Of a stretch of DNA of 42,391 nucleotides, positions 7,687 through 16,289 are shown piece by piece. The position numbers and the translations under genes were made by a program. The notes under the pieces are model-generated. The model did no database searches, was not told the DNA's origin, and saw nothing but the letters and a program-made list of their open reading frames with translations. The stretch covers positions 1 to 42,391 of the forward strand of contig JAFSKK010000053.1 of NCBI GenBank assembly GCA_017448965.1. Reading direction: 5' to 3'. Numbering within the stretch: position 1 is the first letter of the stretch; every line of letters begins with the position of its first letter. The DNA is from Bacteroidaceae bacterium. Its GTDB lineage: Bacteria > Bacteroidota > Bacteroidia > Bacteroidales > Bacteroidaceae.

Positions 7687-10600
7687 TTATCGTTTGAACA
7701 TTTTATTTCCATTCACCATATATACACCCTTCGGCAAACTCTTCCATTGCTCGATGGTGCCCACCTGCATGCCCTGCATGTTGTAGATGGCATTGCCTTT
7801 CTTCTGAGCACGACCAGCCTTCACATCCAACATCGGGATGCCTGTAGCCTCAGCCTCATCGTCACCAATAAACGCAAAACTCAAGGTCTGAGCCAAAACG
7901 GTGCGACCCGATGCAACGAAGTATGCACGGAAAGGAGCCACATCGGCAGAGGTCTGATTCGAGAACACAGAACCTGCATCATTCAGCACATACACGTCGT
8001 TGAGCGTCTGCGGCAAAGCAATACCCTTGAACACATAGTTGCTGCCATTGAGCACCGACATAGCATTGCACGAAATAGCAACATTGGTGCTTTCGAAAGT
8101 GATGGCCTTGTTCGTCAAGTCAAACTGTGATCCCCAAGCATCGCTCGGCACAGCGATGACGTATGGCACATTGGCCTTCATCTCGTCAGTATGAGCAAAC
8201 TTCACCACATTCCCTTCATCGGTAACGAAGCCATACACCCAGAAGTCCTTGCCCTTTTCGCTGTCACTGTGGAACCAGTCAATCACCTCGTCACCCACCT
8301 TCACGGTAGCCACATCGAATGGGAGCAGAATCGTGTTCCAGCCCGAGTAGTCAGCCTGCAAGCCCCTGTCGAACGTGCGAGTGTAGCTAATCTTCTGTGC
8401 TGTGAAGCTGATGGGCGAATAGAAACCGTGCACACCATCATCCGTCAGCGTGATGTTGGCAGCCACATCGCCCTTCACCACATTGTCCGCGATGCCGCTT
8501 GGCGTTGCTGCTGATGCATCCAGCAGATAGAGGCAGTTGGGGTTTCCGTTCGGGGCGATGCTTGTCACAGTGCTCTGTCCGCGCAAGTCAACAACCGTTG
8601 CATTGGCAGGTACCGCAACGTTGGCTGATGGCAATCGCATCGTCTTCGTGCCGTCTGCCTGATAAATGGAAATCGCTGCACGTGCCTCATAATAGCCCGT
8701 AGATGGGCCTTGGGCTTGTGATTTGTTCGGATAATAAACCACCGTTGCCGAATATTTCTTTCCGATCTCCACAGCCTTCGTTACAGCCTTCGTGATGGTC
8801 GAATGAGGAGCTACATAAATCGCTTGATTTGAGAATGAAGCTTGGCTCTGCCCTTCCTCGAAAAATGCAACCCCGAAATCCCCCACATAGGCCTCGGCGT
8901 TATTGTTGGTGATGGTCACAGTGGCCACAGCCTCATTACCCAAGATGTACTGCGGAGAGCCTTCACTCAGATTCAATGCGATGGAAAAATCCAGCGTTGG
9001 ACTAGTTGCTTCCCCACTGATGGTGATGCTTCCGCTGCCAGAAATTGTCATAAAGCCACCCGTCAGCAATGTCCTGCCAAACGTCAACGTCTTCGAACCA
9101 GTCCAAGTAGGTTTGAAGGTGAACGTGGTGGTCACCGAACCATTGGCAGGCACTTGCACACCACGCCCAGCCAGTTGCTGATTGCCGTTCATGAGCATCA
9201 GCACATCGCCTTTGAATGCTCCATTGCCACTATTCGTGATGGTGGCTTGCACCGTCTGCAATGTGCCGACTTGACCATCTGTAATCAATTGTACATCTGA
9301 GACAGACAGATTATAAGTGGTACTGCCCAGCACGGTTACGTTAGAGGCACCTCCCTCCAGCAACAGGCAGCAATCGTCTGCACCATAACATTCCAGCCAT
9401 TCAGAAGTGCCATTCTTTCGGCTCACAACCTTCAACTTGTAATTCTTGCCGGTCTCAATCGCGGAGAAATTTGCGGAGAATGTTCCCGAAGAAGATCTTA
9501 TTCCCTGATTATTCACTTCCAACGATGTGCTTTGCCCCACACTGAGCATGTTTCCTTCTTCGTCAAACAGTGCCAATGCTATATCAAATGTTTGAGAAGT
9601 GTGCTGGATATTGGCAATTTGGATTCTGGAGAAGGTGATTCCAACAGAAGAAGCCTTCGACAACGTTGCGCTGCCACTATACGTGAACTCCATTACCGTC
9701 AAACGAGGCGTTTCTTCCACCACTTCAGGACCAATACCAATCACCATTTCCTGTTGCATCGTGAAGCCGTCATACGTCGAACTGCCGCCGATACCACTTT
9801 CACTGGGGGTCAGCACCTGCAACAAGAAGTAGCCGTTAGCTTTTCCGCCCCATCCCCAATTGATGTGGTAGTAGCCATCTTCGCCACAACCATCACACAC
9901 AAACGCATGACCGCCACCAGTCGACGTAGCGCCCATCAGTACAGGACGCCCTGCCTCCAGTTCTCCATACACAAGGTCTTCCCATTCCGACCAAGTGTAA
10001 TTGGTGCGATACAGATATTGAGGTTTTCCATTGCAACCGAAATACTCATTCAGTGCAGGCACCACATCCAACATCAACGCACCCGACGATGAGCCGTACG
10101 TCATGCCTACAGCTGCACCGCAATACCGCATCAGCGTAGACACCGCCTGAGCCGTCACGTCTGTCGTCGCTTCCGAACCCGTGTAAACATCCTGCATGTT
10201 GTTCCAGTCGAACGAAGCAATAGCTGGACACGTCAACACATCCTTGCCCCCCTTCGTATAGCCAGGAATATCCTTTGTAGTGCCCACAGGAAAGCCCGTC
10301 GTCTTGTGAATGGAATACAGCACCTGCGCCATAGCCGTAGCCAGACAACCCGTCGCACAATACTCCGTTCCATTTGCCGGACACCCATAATTATAAGGTT
10401 CGTCCTGATTCCAAAGCGTTGTCATGATGGGGCTGATGCTGGCCTTCACAGCGTATGAGCTGCGCTGACTCTTCACCTGAGCAGCCTCTTCGCCGTGTGC
10501 CTCCATCCAAGCAATCTGGTCGGCATAGCCTTGCAGCCAGGCTTGCAGGTTGGCTGGCATGTTCTTGCCGTCAAAGGCACCCTCGTCAGCATAGCCGATG

Positions 10601-10857
10601 ATTTCTGGTGTCAGATCGGAACCGCTGACAATGACAAAGCCATTGTTCTCGTTCACGTTAAACACATAATAAGCTTCGTTGCTTATCGCCAACGACAGGT
10701 CTTGCAGACGAGCCGACCTACCGAGCCGCGCACTTGCGGAGGTTCTTCCCTGAAGGAAGTCCAGCGCCTTCGATTGAGCCTCATCGCTGTCCACTGGCCC
10801 TGCAAAGAGTGGCGAGGCCAGCAGCAAACTCATCGCTAAAAGTAACAGTTTTTTCAT
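7687..10857 (-). CDS. Secreted C10 family (streptopain/SpeB-like) cysteine protease
   Basis: A 1056-residue preproprotein. A signal peptide (about 1-19, ending PLFAG) precedes an Spi-like propeptide (about 20-135). The peptidase domain has the nucleophile in CATGCLATAMAQ (Cys171), the catalytic His in GGHAFVCDG (His317), and HINWGWGG (331-338), as in SpeB. The region from about 375 to 725 holds three Ig/CARDB-like beta modules, and a further beta region follows. The last 35 residues (YNMQGMQVG, LPKGVYMVNG, ending KMFKR) resemble the Prevotella type IX secretion sorting tail, suggesting export and surface attachment. It is much longer than SpeB (about 400 aa). A strong promoter precedes it, and it heads the operon containing the small peptide, ABC ATPase and hydrolase. 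Confidence 0.93.
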   Translation of the reverse strand: MKKLLLLAMSLLLASPLFAGPVDSDEAQSKALDFLQGRTSASARLGRSARLQDLSLAISNEAYYVFNVNENNGFVIVSGSDLTPEIIGYADEGAFDGKNMPANLQAWLQGYADQIAWMEAHGEEAAQVKSQRSSYAVKASISPIMTTLWNQDEPYNYGCPANGTEYCATGCLATAMAQVLYSIHKTTGFPVGTTKDIPGYTKGGKDVLTCPAIASFDWNNMQDVYTGSEATTDVTAQAVSTLMRYCGAAVGMTYGSSSGALMLDVVPALNEYFGCNGKPQYLYRTNYTWSEWEDLVYGELEAGRPVLMGATSTGGGHAFVCDGCGEDGYYHINWGWGGKANGYFLLQVLTPSESGIGGSSTYDGFTMQQEMVIGIGPEVVEETPRLTVMEFTYSGSATLSKASSVGITFSRIQIANIQHTSQTFDIALALFDEEGNMLSVGQSTSLEVNNQGIRSSSGTFSANFSAIETGKNYKLKVVSRKNGTSEWLECYGADDCCLLLEGGASNVTVLGSTTYNLSVSDVQLITDGQVGTLQTVQATITNSGNGAFKGDVLMLMNGNQQLAGRGVQVPANGSVTTTFTFKPTWTGSKTLTFGRTLLTGGFMTISGSGSITISGEATSPTLDFSIALNLSEGSPQYILGNEAVATVTITNNNAEAYVGDFGVAFFEEGQSQASFSNQAIYVAPHSTITKAVTKAVEIGKKYSATVVYYPNKSQAQGPSTGYYEARAAISIYQADGTKTMRLPSANVAVPANATVVDLRGQSTVTSIAPNGNPNCLYLLDASAATPSGIADNVVKGDVAANITLTDDGVHGFYSPISFTAQKISYTRTFDRGLQADYSGWNTILLPFDVATVKVGDEVIDWFHSDSEKGKDFWVYGFVTDEGNVVKFAHTDEMKANVPYVIAVPSDAWGSQFDLTNKAITFESTNVAISCNAMSVLNGSNYVFKGIALPQTLNDVYVLNDAGSVFSNQTSADVAPFRAYFVASGRTVLAQTLSFAFIGDDEAEATGIPMLDVKAGRAQKKGNAIYNMQGMQVGTIEQWKSLPKGVYMVNGNKMFKR

Positions 10858-10918
10858 TTTTCGATTTGGGTATAGGTGATTAACTATGATTGATTTCTAT
10901 TATCTTTCTTTTTATTTG

Positions 10919-10949
10919 CAAAGATACCCATAATTTTTTAAGTAACAAA
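10919..10949 (-). promoter_or_regulatory. Promoter for the C10 protease operon
   Basis: On the minus strand TTTG (10949-10946), exactly 19 nt, then TATCTTTG (10926-10919). This is an ideal Bacteroidetes promoter, 61 nt before the protease start codon. Confidence 0.8.
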
Positions 10950-11064
10950 ATTTAGTCAAAAAAAAATCTCCCGCATTCCGCAAGAACACAGAAGACATTT
11001 TAACTTAAGTTTCGCTTATCGCGTAGCGCTTTGCTCGCAAAGAACCTCCACTTTCTTGGAGTTA

Positions 11065-11150
11065 AAGAAGTTAAAGGAGTTAGAGGAGTTAAAGCCGAAT
11101 GTAATGCTGGCGTAAAAACTCCTCTCCACAGTTGACAGAGTATAGGCTTT
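11065..11150. repeat. Dispersed repeat element, copy 2, right arm missing
   Basis: Identical to bases 1-86 at 85 of 86 positions. After the shared GGCTTT the sequence diverges, so the right inverted arm seen in copy 1 is absent. The left side carries one more GGAGTTAAAG unit (from about 11057). It lies in the 540-bp gap between the divergent end of hsdR and the protease promoter. The rest of that gap holds small hairpins (for example CTTTGCTCGCAAAG near 11029-11042) and no convincing gene. Confidence 0.8.
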
Positions 11151-11158
11151 TTTCAAGA

Positions 11159-11184
11159 ATTTTTCAACACCCATGTTGAAAAAT
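11159..11184. terminator. Hairpin, possible bidirectional terminator
   Basis: An 11-bp perfect stem (11159-11169 / 11174-11184) closes on the tetraloop CCCA. It is AT-rich at its base, as expected for a bidirectional terminator. It lies about 215 nt after the hsdR stop on the minus strand. Confidence 0.45.
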
Positions 11185-11212
11185 CCCAGGAAAACGATTG
11201 TCAACAAGACAC

Positions 11213-11242
11213 AAAAATCGAGGCAGAGACGCCCCGATTTTT
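11213..11242 (-). terminator. Terminator downstream of hsdR
   Basis: AAAAATCG (11213-11220) pairs with CGATTTTT (11235-11242), and an inner GGC/GCC extends the stem. On the minus strand the T-rich arm ends the hairpin. A second small stem, ATCCGC/GCGGAT, lies just beyond at 11251-11268. The stem is about 160 nt after the hsdR stop codon. Confidence 0.5.
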
Positions 11243-11399
11243 ACAAAAAAATCCGCCTCCGAGCGGATGAAATGGGGCTCGGAAACGGATGGGTATGGGA
11301 AAGTGGACTGTGAGAGGTGGCAAATGAGAGGAGAATTGTCTTCTCATTCAAAAAGTGTCACTCTCCGTTCCCTGTGGCATGCTTGATGACTCTGCCATT

Positions 11400-14300
11400 T
11401 TATTTGCCATACGGATAACGCTCATCTTCTTCAGCAGCCAAACTCATTTTCTCTTCCTCTGCTTCAGTAATATACATATATACCTTTGTGGCACTATGCT
11501 GCGAAGTAGGATAGAAGTCTTCGTTCGTATTTAAGAATTTATTCAGATATGCTTTCAGTTTCTCTATCACCGTTTGCTTCTTCTCCCCACTTTCAGGCAG
11601 GAAGGGGTTCGATGGTGGCAGAATCTTGGCAATACCTGTGCCCGTCTCTGTCACATAACCATCATTGAAAGCTCGTTGCATAAAGGCTTCCGTCTCTGCC
11701 GGTTTCAAGTGCTCTTCGTTGATGATGACAGCCAGCTGCTCTTTCTTCTCTCGCTCAATGAACTCCGACCATTCCTCACCCACATCAGCACCCTTCTGAG
11801 GGGTCATGCTCTCGATGAAGTTCATAATCAAGTCACGCTTTTCCCTCATGTCAGGACTGGCATCAATCTGCTTCTGAATCTTCACGATGATTTCCTTGTC
11901 TTGGCAGTTCTTGTCGTGATATTCCTGCACCAGTTTCAGAATGTAGCTGATATTGATTTGCACTTGCTTCACCAGCTCCATCTCAAACACGATGTCATCC
12001 TTGATGGTTTCTTTCTCGCCGCCAGGTTTGGTAGGTCTGAATTCCTCATAGAGTTTGTTATACCAACCCAAGTAATCTTGATAGTGCATTTCATCCACCA
12101 TCTTGGCTGGCTCGTCAAACTCGTCAAAGGCACTCAACAGATTCCTCACCCTCAATATCTCTCCCATCAGTTTGATGAATTGCTTTTTCACTTCTTCATC
12201 AAAAATATTGGCGATTCCCTCCACAGGAAACTCTCCTAACAATCGCTGAATCAGCACCACGTATGGGTCGTGCCATTTTCCACGATCATCCTCATAGCCT
12301 TCTTCGTAATACTCCTTGTAGGATTTCAGGAACACCATTCCTGCCGCCTTGTCGTCGCCAAAGATAGCCAGACTTTGCTTGGTGGCTTCCTCCAAATTCC
12401 TGAAGCAAACGATATTGCCGCAGTTCTTCACGGCATTCAGGATTCTGTTCGTTCGGCTGTAGGCTTGAAGCAATCCATGCAGTTTCAGGTTCTTGTCCAC
12501 CCAAAGCGTGTTGAGCGTCTTCGCATCAAAACCAGTCAGGAACATACCCACCACAATCAAGATGTCAATCTGCTTGTTCTTCATTCTGAGGGATACATCC
12601 TTGTAGTAAGATTGGAAGCTCTCCCCATCTGTTGAGTAGCTGGTGCCAAACAGATTGTTGTAGTCATCAATGGCTGCTTCCAAAGCATCTCGGCTCTGCG
12701 TGTCTGGAGCCTTTCCTATGTTGTCTGGATGCTCGTCACCCTCAAAGCCCCACTCGTCCACCTCTTCCTCGTTGGCAGCAAAAGTGTAGATAGTAGCTAT
12801 CTTGAGGTCAGGGCTGCCTGGTTCTGACAGTTGCCTCTTGAACTCATTATAATAAAGGATGGCTGCCTTTACGCTATCCACAGCGAAGATGCTGTTGAAT
12901 CCTTGTGTCAGCACCTTCTCTTTCTTTTCATCCACCTGCTTGCTGTTTTTGATGACATCCTTCACATTCAAGAGTTTGCTCATCGCGTATGCCTCAGCAT
13001 TCTGCTTGGTCTTCTCAGCAAAGTGGTCAATGATGTATTTGGTCACAAGGCTGATACGACGAGGGTCATGCAGCGCCTCTTCCGTATCGATGCCCCACAC
13101 CTTTTTCTTGTCCACATCGTTCTTCATCCTCATCGTCGAACTGTAATCCACATGGAATTTCAGCACGTTCTTGTCCCTGATGGCATTGATGATGGTGTAT
13201 TTGTGGAGTGCCTGTGTAGGTCTGCCTTGCTCGTCAGGTTCTCCTCCAAACAGTTGGGCAGTCGTGCTGTACTTGCTGGCTTTATTGGCATTGATGGCAA
13301 AGATGGGCGTGCCTGTGAAGCCAAACATCAGGTATTTCTTCAGTCGTTTGGTAATGAGTTGGTGCATATCACCGAACTGACTTCTGTGGCATTCGTCAAA
13401 TATCAGCACGATGTTCTCCTTCGTCAGAATCTCCTTCAGTTTCTCGTCGTTGTCGTAGAACTGAGGCTTCATCAAATTGGAGAGTTTCTGAATGGTCGTG
13501 ATGATGATACGGTTATCAGAGTCCTTCAGTTGTTTCAGCAGGATTTTCGCAGAACTGTTGGAGTTGGCACAATCCTTCTCAAAGTGGTCATACTCCTTCA
13601 TCGTCTGATAGTCGAGGTCTTTTCTGTCCACCACAAAGAGCACCTTCTTCACCGCATCCATCTTCGACGCCAGTTGTGCCGTCTTGAACGAGGTGAGCGT
13701 CTTTCCGCTTCCTGTCGTGTGCCAGATGTAGCCACCAGCCTTGATGCTTCCCTGCCATTTGTTATAGATGGCTGTCTGTATCCTTTGCAAGATTTTTTCT
13801 GTCGCTGCTATCTGATAGGGACGCATCACCAAGAGCTGCTTGTCCACATTGAACACGCAGTATTTTGTCAGGATGTTCAGGATGGTGTGCTTGGCAAAGA
13901 AGGTCGTTGTGAAATCTCGCAGGTCAGTCAAGAGTGTGTTCTCCTGATCTGTCCAATATGAGGTGAATTCAAACGTGTTGCCATCGGTCTTGCCCCTTGC
14001 TCCTCGCCCCTTGCTCCCTTCTCTTTCCTTCGCATAGCGAGTGGTGTTTGAGTAGTATTTGGTTTCTGTGCCGTTCGAGATAACGAAGATTTGCACATAG
14101 TCAAACATCGCCCTTCCTGCCCAGAACGAATCTCGCAGATAACGGTTAATTTGGTTGAATGCTTCTTTGATGTCCACACCTCTCCGTTTCAGCTCTATAT
14201 GTACCAATGGAAGTCCATTCACCAAGATGGTCACATCGTAGCGATTCTTGTGCGCGCCTCCTTCTTCCTCAAACTGGTTGATGACCTGCAGGCGGTTGTT

Positions 14301-14687
14301 ATACACATTGGTCTTGTCAATCAGTTTGATGTTCTTCGTCTGCCCATTATCCAGCATCAAGTCGATGATGTAGCCCTTGCCTTGAATCATCTCCGTCTTG
14401 TCCTGAATAGTCATCTGCTCATTGGAAATTTTGGGCAGCAGGCGCTTCCATTCGCTGTCGCTCAGCACCACATCATTCAGCAACTCCAATTGCTTGCGCA
14501 AGTTTCTCAACAAATCATCCTCGTTCTTGATAGCCACACGCTCATAGCCTTGCTCCTGCAATTGGGCAATCAACGACTTCTCCAAAGCAGCTTCGCTCTG
14601 GTAACCATCACTTGGTTTTGGCAGCACATCATAGTGTGCCATCACCGTCTGGTGCTCTTGCTCTACGATGATTTTATAGTCTTCCAT
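11400..14687 (-). CDS. hsdR: Type I restriction endonuclease, R (translocase/nuclease) subunit
   Basis: A 1095-residue ATP-dependent motor and nuclease of a type I restriction system; it cuts DNA lacking the host methylation. The N-terminal PD-(D/E)xK nuclease motif is seen as LVHIELKRRG (about 175). The SF2 helicase motor has Walker A TTGSGKT (about 335), LIFDECHRSQFG (about 430) and FTGTP (about 460), with the helicase C domain containing VGMFLTGFDAKTLNTLWVDK (about 735). The C-terminal helical domain would bind HsdM/HsdS. Length fits the EcoR124 type. A GA-rich stretch (13991-14031) encodes an Arg/Gly/Lys-rich insert (EREGSKGRGARGKTDG) near residue 230. It is the last gene of the hsdM-fic-hsdS operon, 26 nt after the metallophosphoesterase. 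Confidence 0.96.
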   Translation of the reverse strand: MEDYKIIVEQEHQTVMAHYDVLPKPSDGYQSEAALEKSLIAQLQEQGYERVAIKNEDDLLRNLRKQLELLNDVVLSDSEWKRLLPKISNEQMTIQDKTEMIQGKGYIIDLMLDNGQTKNIKLIDKTNVYNNRLQVINQFEEEGGAHKNRYDVTILVNGLPLVHIELKRRGVDIKEAFNQINRYLRDSFWAGRAMFDYVQIFVISNGTETKYYSNTTRYAKEREGSKGRGARGKTDGNTFEFTSYWTDQENTLLTDLRDFTTTFFAKHTILNILTKYCVFNVDKQLLVMRPYQIAATEKILQRIQTAIYNKWQGSIKAGGYIWHTTGSGKTLTSFKTAQLASKMDAVKKVLFVVDRKDLDYQTMKEYDHFEKDCANSNSSAKILLKQLKDSDNRIIITTIQKLSNLMKPQFYDNDEKLKEILTKENIVLIFDECHRSQFGDMHQLITKRLKKYLMFGFTGTPIFAINANKASKYSTTAQLFGGEPDEQGRPTQALHKYTIINAIRDKNVLKFHVDYSSTMRMKNDVDKKKVWGIDTEEALHDPRRISLVTKYIIDHFAEKTKQNAEAYAMSKLLNVKDVIKNSKQVDEKKEKVLTQGFNSIFAVDSVKAAILYYNEFKRQLSEPGSPDLKIATIYTFAANEEEVDEWGFEGDEHPDNIGKAPDTQSRDALEAAIDDYNNLFGTSYSTDGESFQSYYKDVSLRMKNKQIDILIVVGMFLTGFDAKTLNTLWVDKNLKLHGLLQAYSRTNRILNAVKNCGNIVCFRNLEEATKQSLAIFGDDKAAGMVFLKSYKEYYEEGYEDDRGKWHDPYVVLIQRLLGEFPVEGIANIFDEEVKKQFIKLMGEILRVRNLLSAFDEFDEPAKMVDEMHYQDYLGWYNKLYEEFRPTKPGGEKETIKDDIVFEMELVKQVQINISYILKLVQEYHDKNCQDKEIIVKIQKQIDASPDMREKRDLIMNFIESMTPQKGADVGEEWSEFIEREKKEQLAVIINEEHLKPAETEAFMQRAFNDGYVTETGTGIAKILPPSNPFLPESGEKKQTVIEKLKAYLNKFLNTNEDFYPTSQHSATKVYMYITEAEEEKMSLAAEEDERYPYGK

Positions 14688-14713
14688 AAGCGAGTGTTTT
14701 TAATAATATCTGT

Positions 14714-15514
14714 TTATGATGCATCTATTGACGGTATTTCTCTTAGTTCCATAATGTCAAGCATATGAAACATTGTGTCATCTATCTGTGCATGCCAACT
14801 CTCATGAAAATGGCCATAGTACCAATAGCGCAACGGATGATTCTTGGTGTATAGATAGTTATATATATCATCCATTACTTCACGTTCGTGTTTCACATCA
14901 TCCATCAGTTCCTTATCATGCATAGCCCAGTCTTCCAATGCAAAATGCGACGACAACTCACAGAACGAAGGCGATGTGTGGGTGATAACTGTATCAATAG
15001 CACAAGTCTCATCTATAATGTCAAGCCTTTCCTCGTCGAATTCTGGAATTTCATTAGACCAATACACATTTGGCATAAAGGGATCGTCGGGATTTGGTAA
15101 ATGATACTGCCGTGATGCCCTTCGAAGTGCTCTATCAATAGACGTTGCCCCACCAATACAAAGGATTGTATGACCACAAGCTTTGATGACAGAATAATCT
15201 TTCAGGGTCATCCATCGCTGATGCTTAAAAGGCTGTTTGTTAAAATATGCTGGATTGTCGTGATTGCCTCTTATGAACACCAGCCAATTGTTGGCTTTCG
15301 TGAGTTTTTCACGACAACATTTATAGACATTTTCATAATAGCCAAGCTTTTCGAAACCAAAGCCACAATCTCCTGCCACAACGATTAGCGTGTCTGTCAT
15401 GCCATATTGGACACAGCACTTGAACACAAGCGGTGTTATATCACCATGAATATCACCACTCACCACGACACCCTTTGCATGAGGGAACTCTATGAATATA
15501 TTACGCTTTGACAT
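14714..15514 (-). CDS. Calcineurin-like metallophosphoesterase within the RM operon
   Basis: A 266-residue metallophosphoesterase. The dinuclear metal motifs are in order: GDIHGD (19-24), GDCG (about 47), GNHDN (about 82), THTSP (about 181) and GHFHE (about 240). No signal peptide or membrane segment is present, so it should be cytoplasmic. Substrate could be a phosphoprotein, nucleotide or nucleic acid; the sequence does not decide. It sits between hsdS (stop 10 nt upstream) and hsdR (start 26 nt downstream) on the same strand, so it is very probably co-transcribed with the restriction system. It may act as an accessory factor or be a passenger. Confidence 0.88.
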   Translation of the reverse strand: MSKRNIFIEFPHAKGVVVSGDIHGDITPLVFKCCVQYGMTDTLIVVAGDCGFGFEKLGYYENVYKCCREKLTKANNWLVFIRGNHDNPAYFNKQPFKHQRWMTLKDYSVIKACGHTILCIGGATSIDRALRRASRQYHLPNPDDPFMPNVYWSNEIPEFDEERLDIIDETCAIDTVITHTSPSFCELSSHFALEDWAMHDKELMDDVKHEREVMDDIYNYLYTKNHPLRYWYYGHFHESWHAQIDDTMFHMLDIMELREIPSIDAS

Positions 15515-15524
15515 CTTATGTTAC

Positions 15525-16289
15525 TTATTCAAACGTCAACAGTTGATTTCTATAATACTCATATTGCTTTTGGCGAAGTTCCAGTTGTGCCTCCAAATTG
15601 GCTATGGATGTTTCGAAGGTGTCAAGGATGGAAACGATGCGGGATTGTTCTGAAAGAGAGGGAAGAGGAATTTCTAATGAATTATACTTTTGTGCATTAA
15701 TATTGGGTTGCGCACCCTCTACCAGATTTGATTTCACCCATAGATTGTATTTATTGGAATGAGTAAAATGAAAAACATACTTAGATAATACAATTTCGCG
15801 ATTTACACGATACCTAATAAGGTAGCCTGCATATAAACATTTTCCATATTCTTTTAGATATATGAGAGTTTTACCAACTGTCGCACCTGTTCTTGCAAAA
15901 AGAAGGTCGCCGTCATTCAATGGTACTTTTGTTACTTCATTATAATCTGCCGAAACACAATCATTATTCAATTTGCCATCATCTGTAATATCGGTAATTC
16001 TAATATAACGTACTCCATCAAATGGCTTCGATGGAACGGAAAGTCCATATTCACCTTTTATTTCGCATACTTCTCCCAACTTCTTCATCTCCACTCCTTC
16101 TTTTCCTTCCAAATCCAACAACTTCTCACGCTCATACTCATACTGCTTTCTTCTTTCTGCTATTTGCTCTTTCAGATTTTCGATAGAAGCTGTGAAAGTA
16201 TCAAGAATGGAAACAATACGAGATTGTTCTGAAAGGGAGGGGATAGGGATTTGTAAATCTTCAACGGCTTTAGAATCAATAGTAGGCAT
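15525..16289 (-). CDS. HsdS downstream fragment (central spacer, TRD2, distal spacer)
   Basis: A 254-residue open frame from an ATG at 16289 (MPTIDSKAVEDLQIPIP) to the stop at 15525. It holds both conserved coiled-coil spacers and the second target-recognition domain (KKLGEVCEIKGEYGLSVPS onward). If translated alone from this ATG it would be a half-size specificity subunit; half-HsdS proteins can dimerise and give a palindromic target. No strong ribosome binding site is visible before it, so internal initiation is uncertain. Confidence 0.65.
   Translation of the reverse strand: MPTIDSKAVEDLQIPIPSLSEQSRIVSILDTFTASIENLKEQIAERRKQYEYEREKLLDLEGKEGVEMKKLGEVCEIKGEYGLSVPSKPFDGVRYIRITDITDDGKLNNDCVSADYNEVTKVPLNDGDLLFARTGATVGKTLIYLKEYGKCLYAGYLIRYRVNREIVLSKYVFHFTHSNKYNLWVKSNLVEGAQPNINAQKYNSLEIPLPSLSEQSRIVSILDTFETSIANLEAQLELRQKQYEYYRNQLLTFE

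Noticed and set aside
11198-11386. A 62-codon plus-strand frame in the protease/hsdR gap
   Set aside because: It runs through two hairpins that look like terminators and has no ATG-based start with a binding site or family signal.
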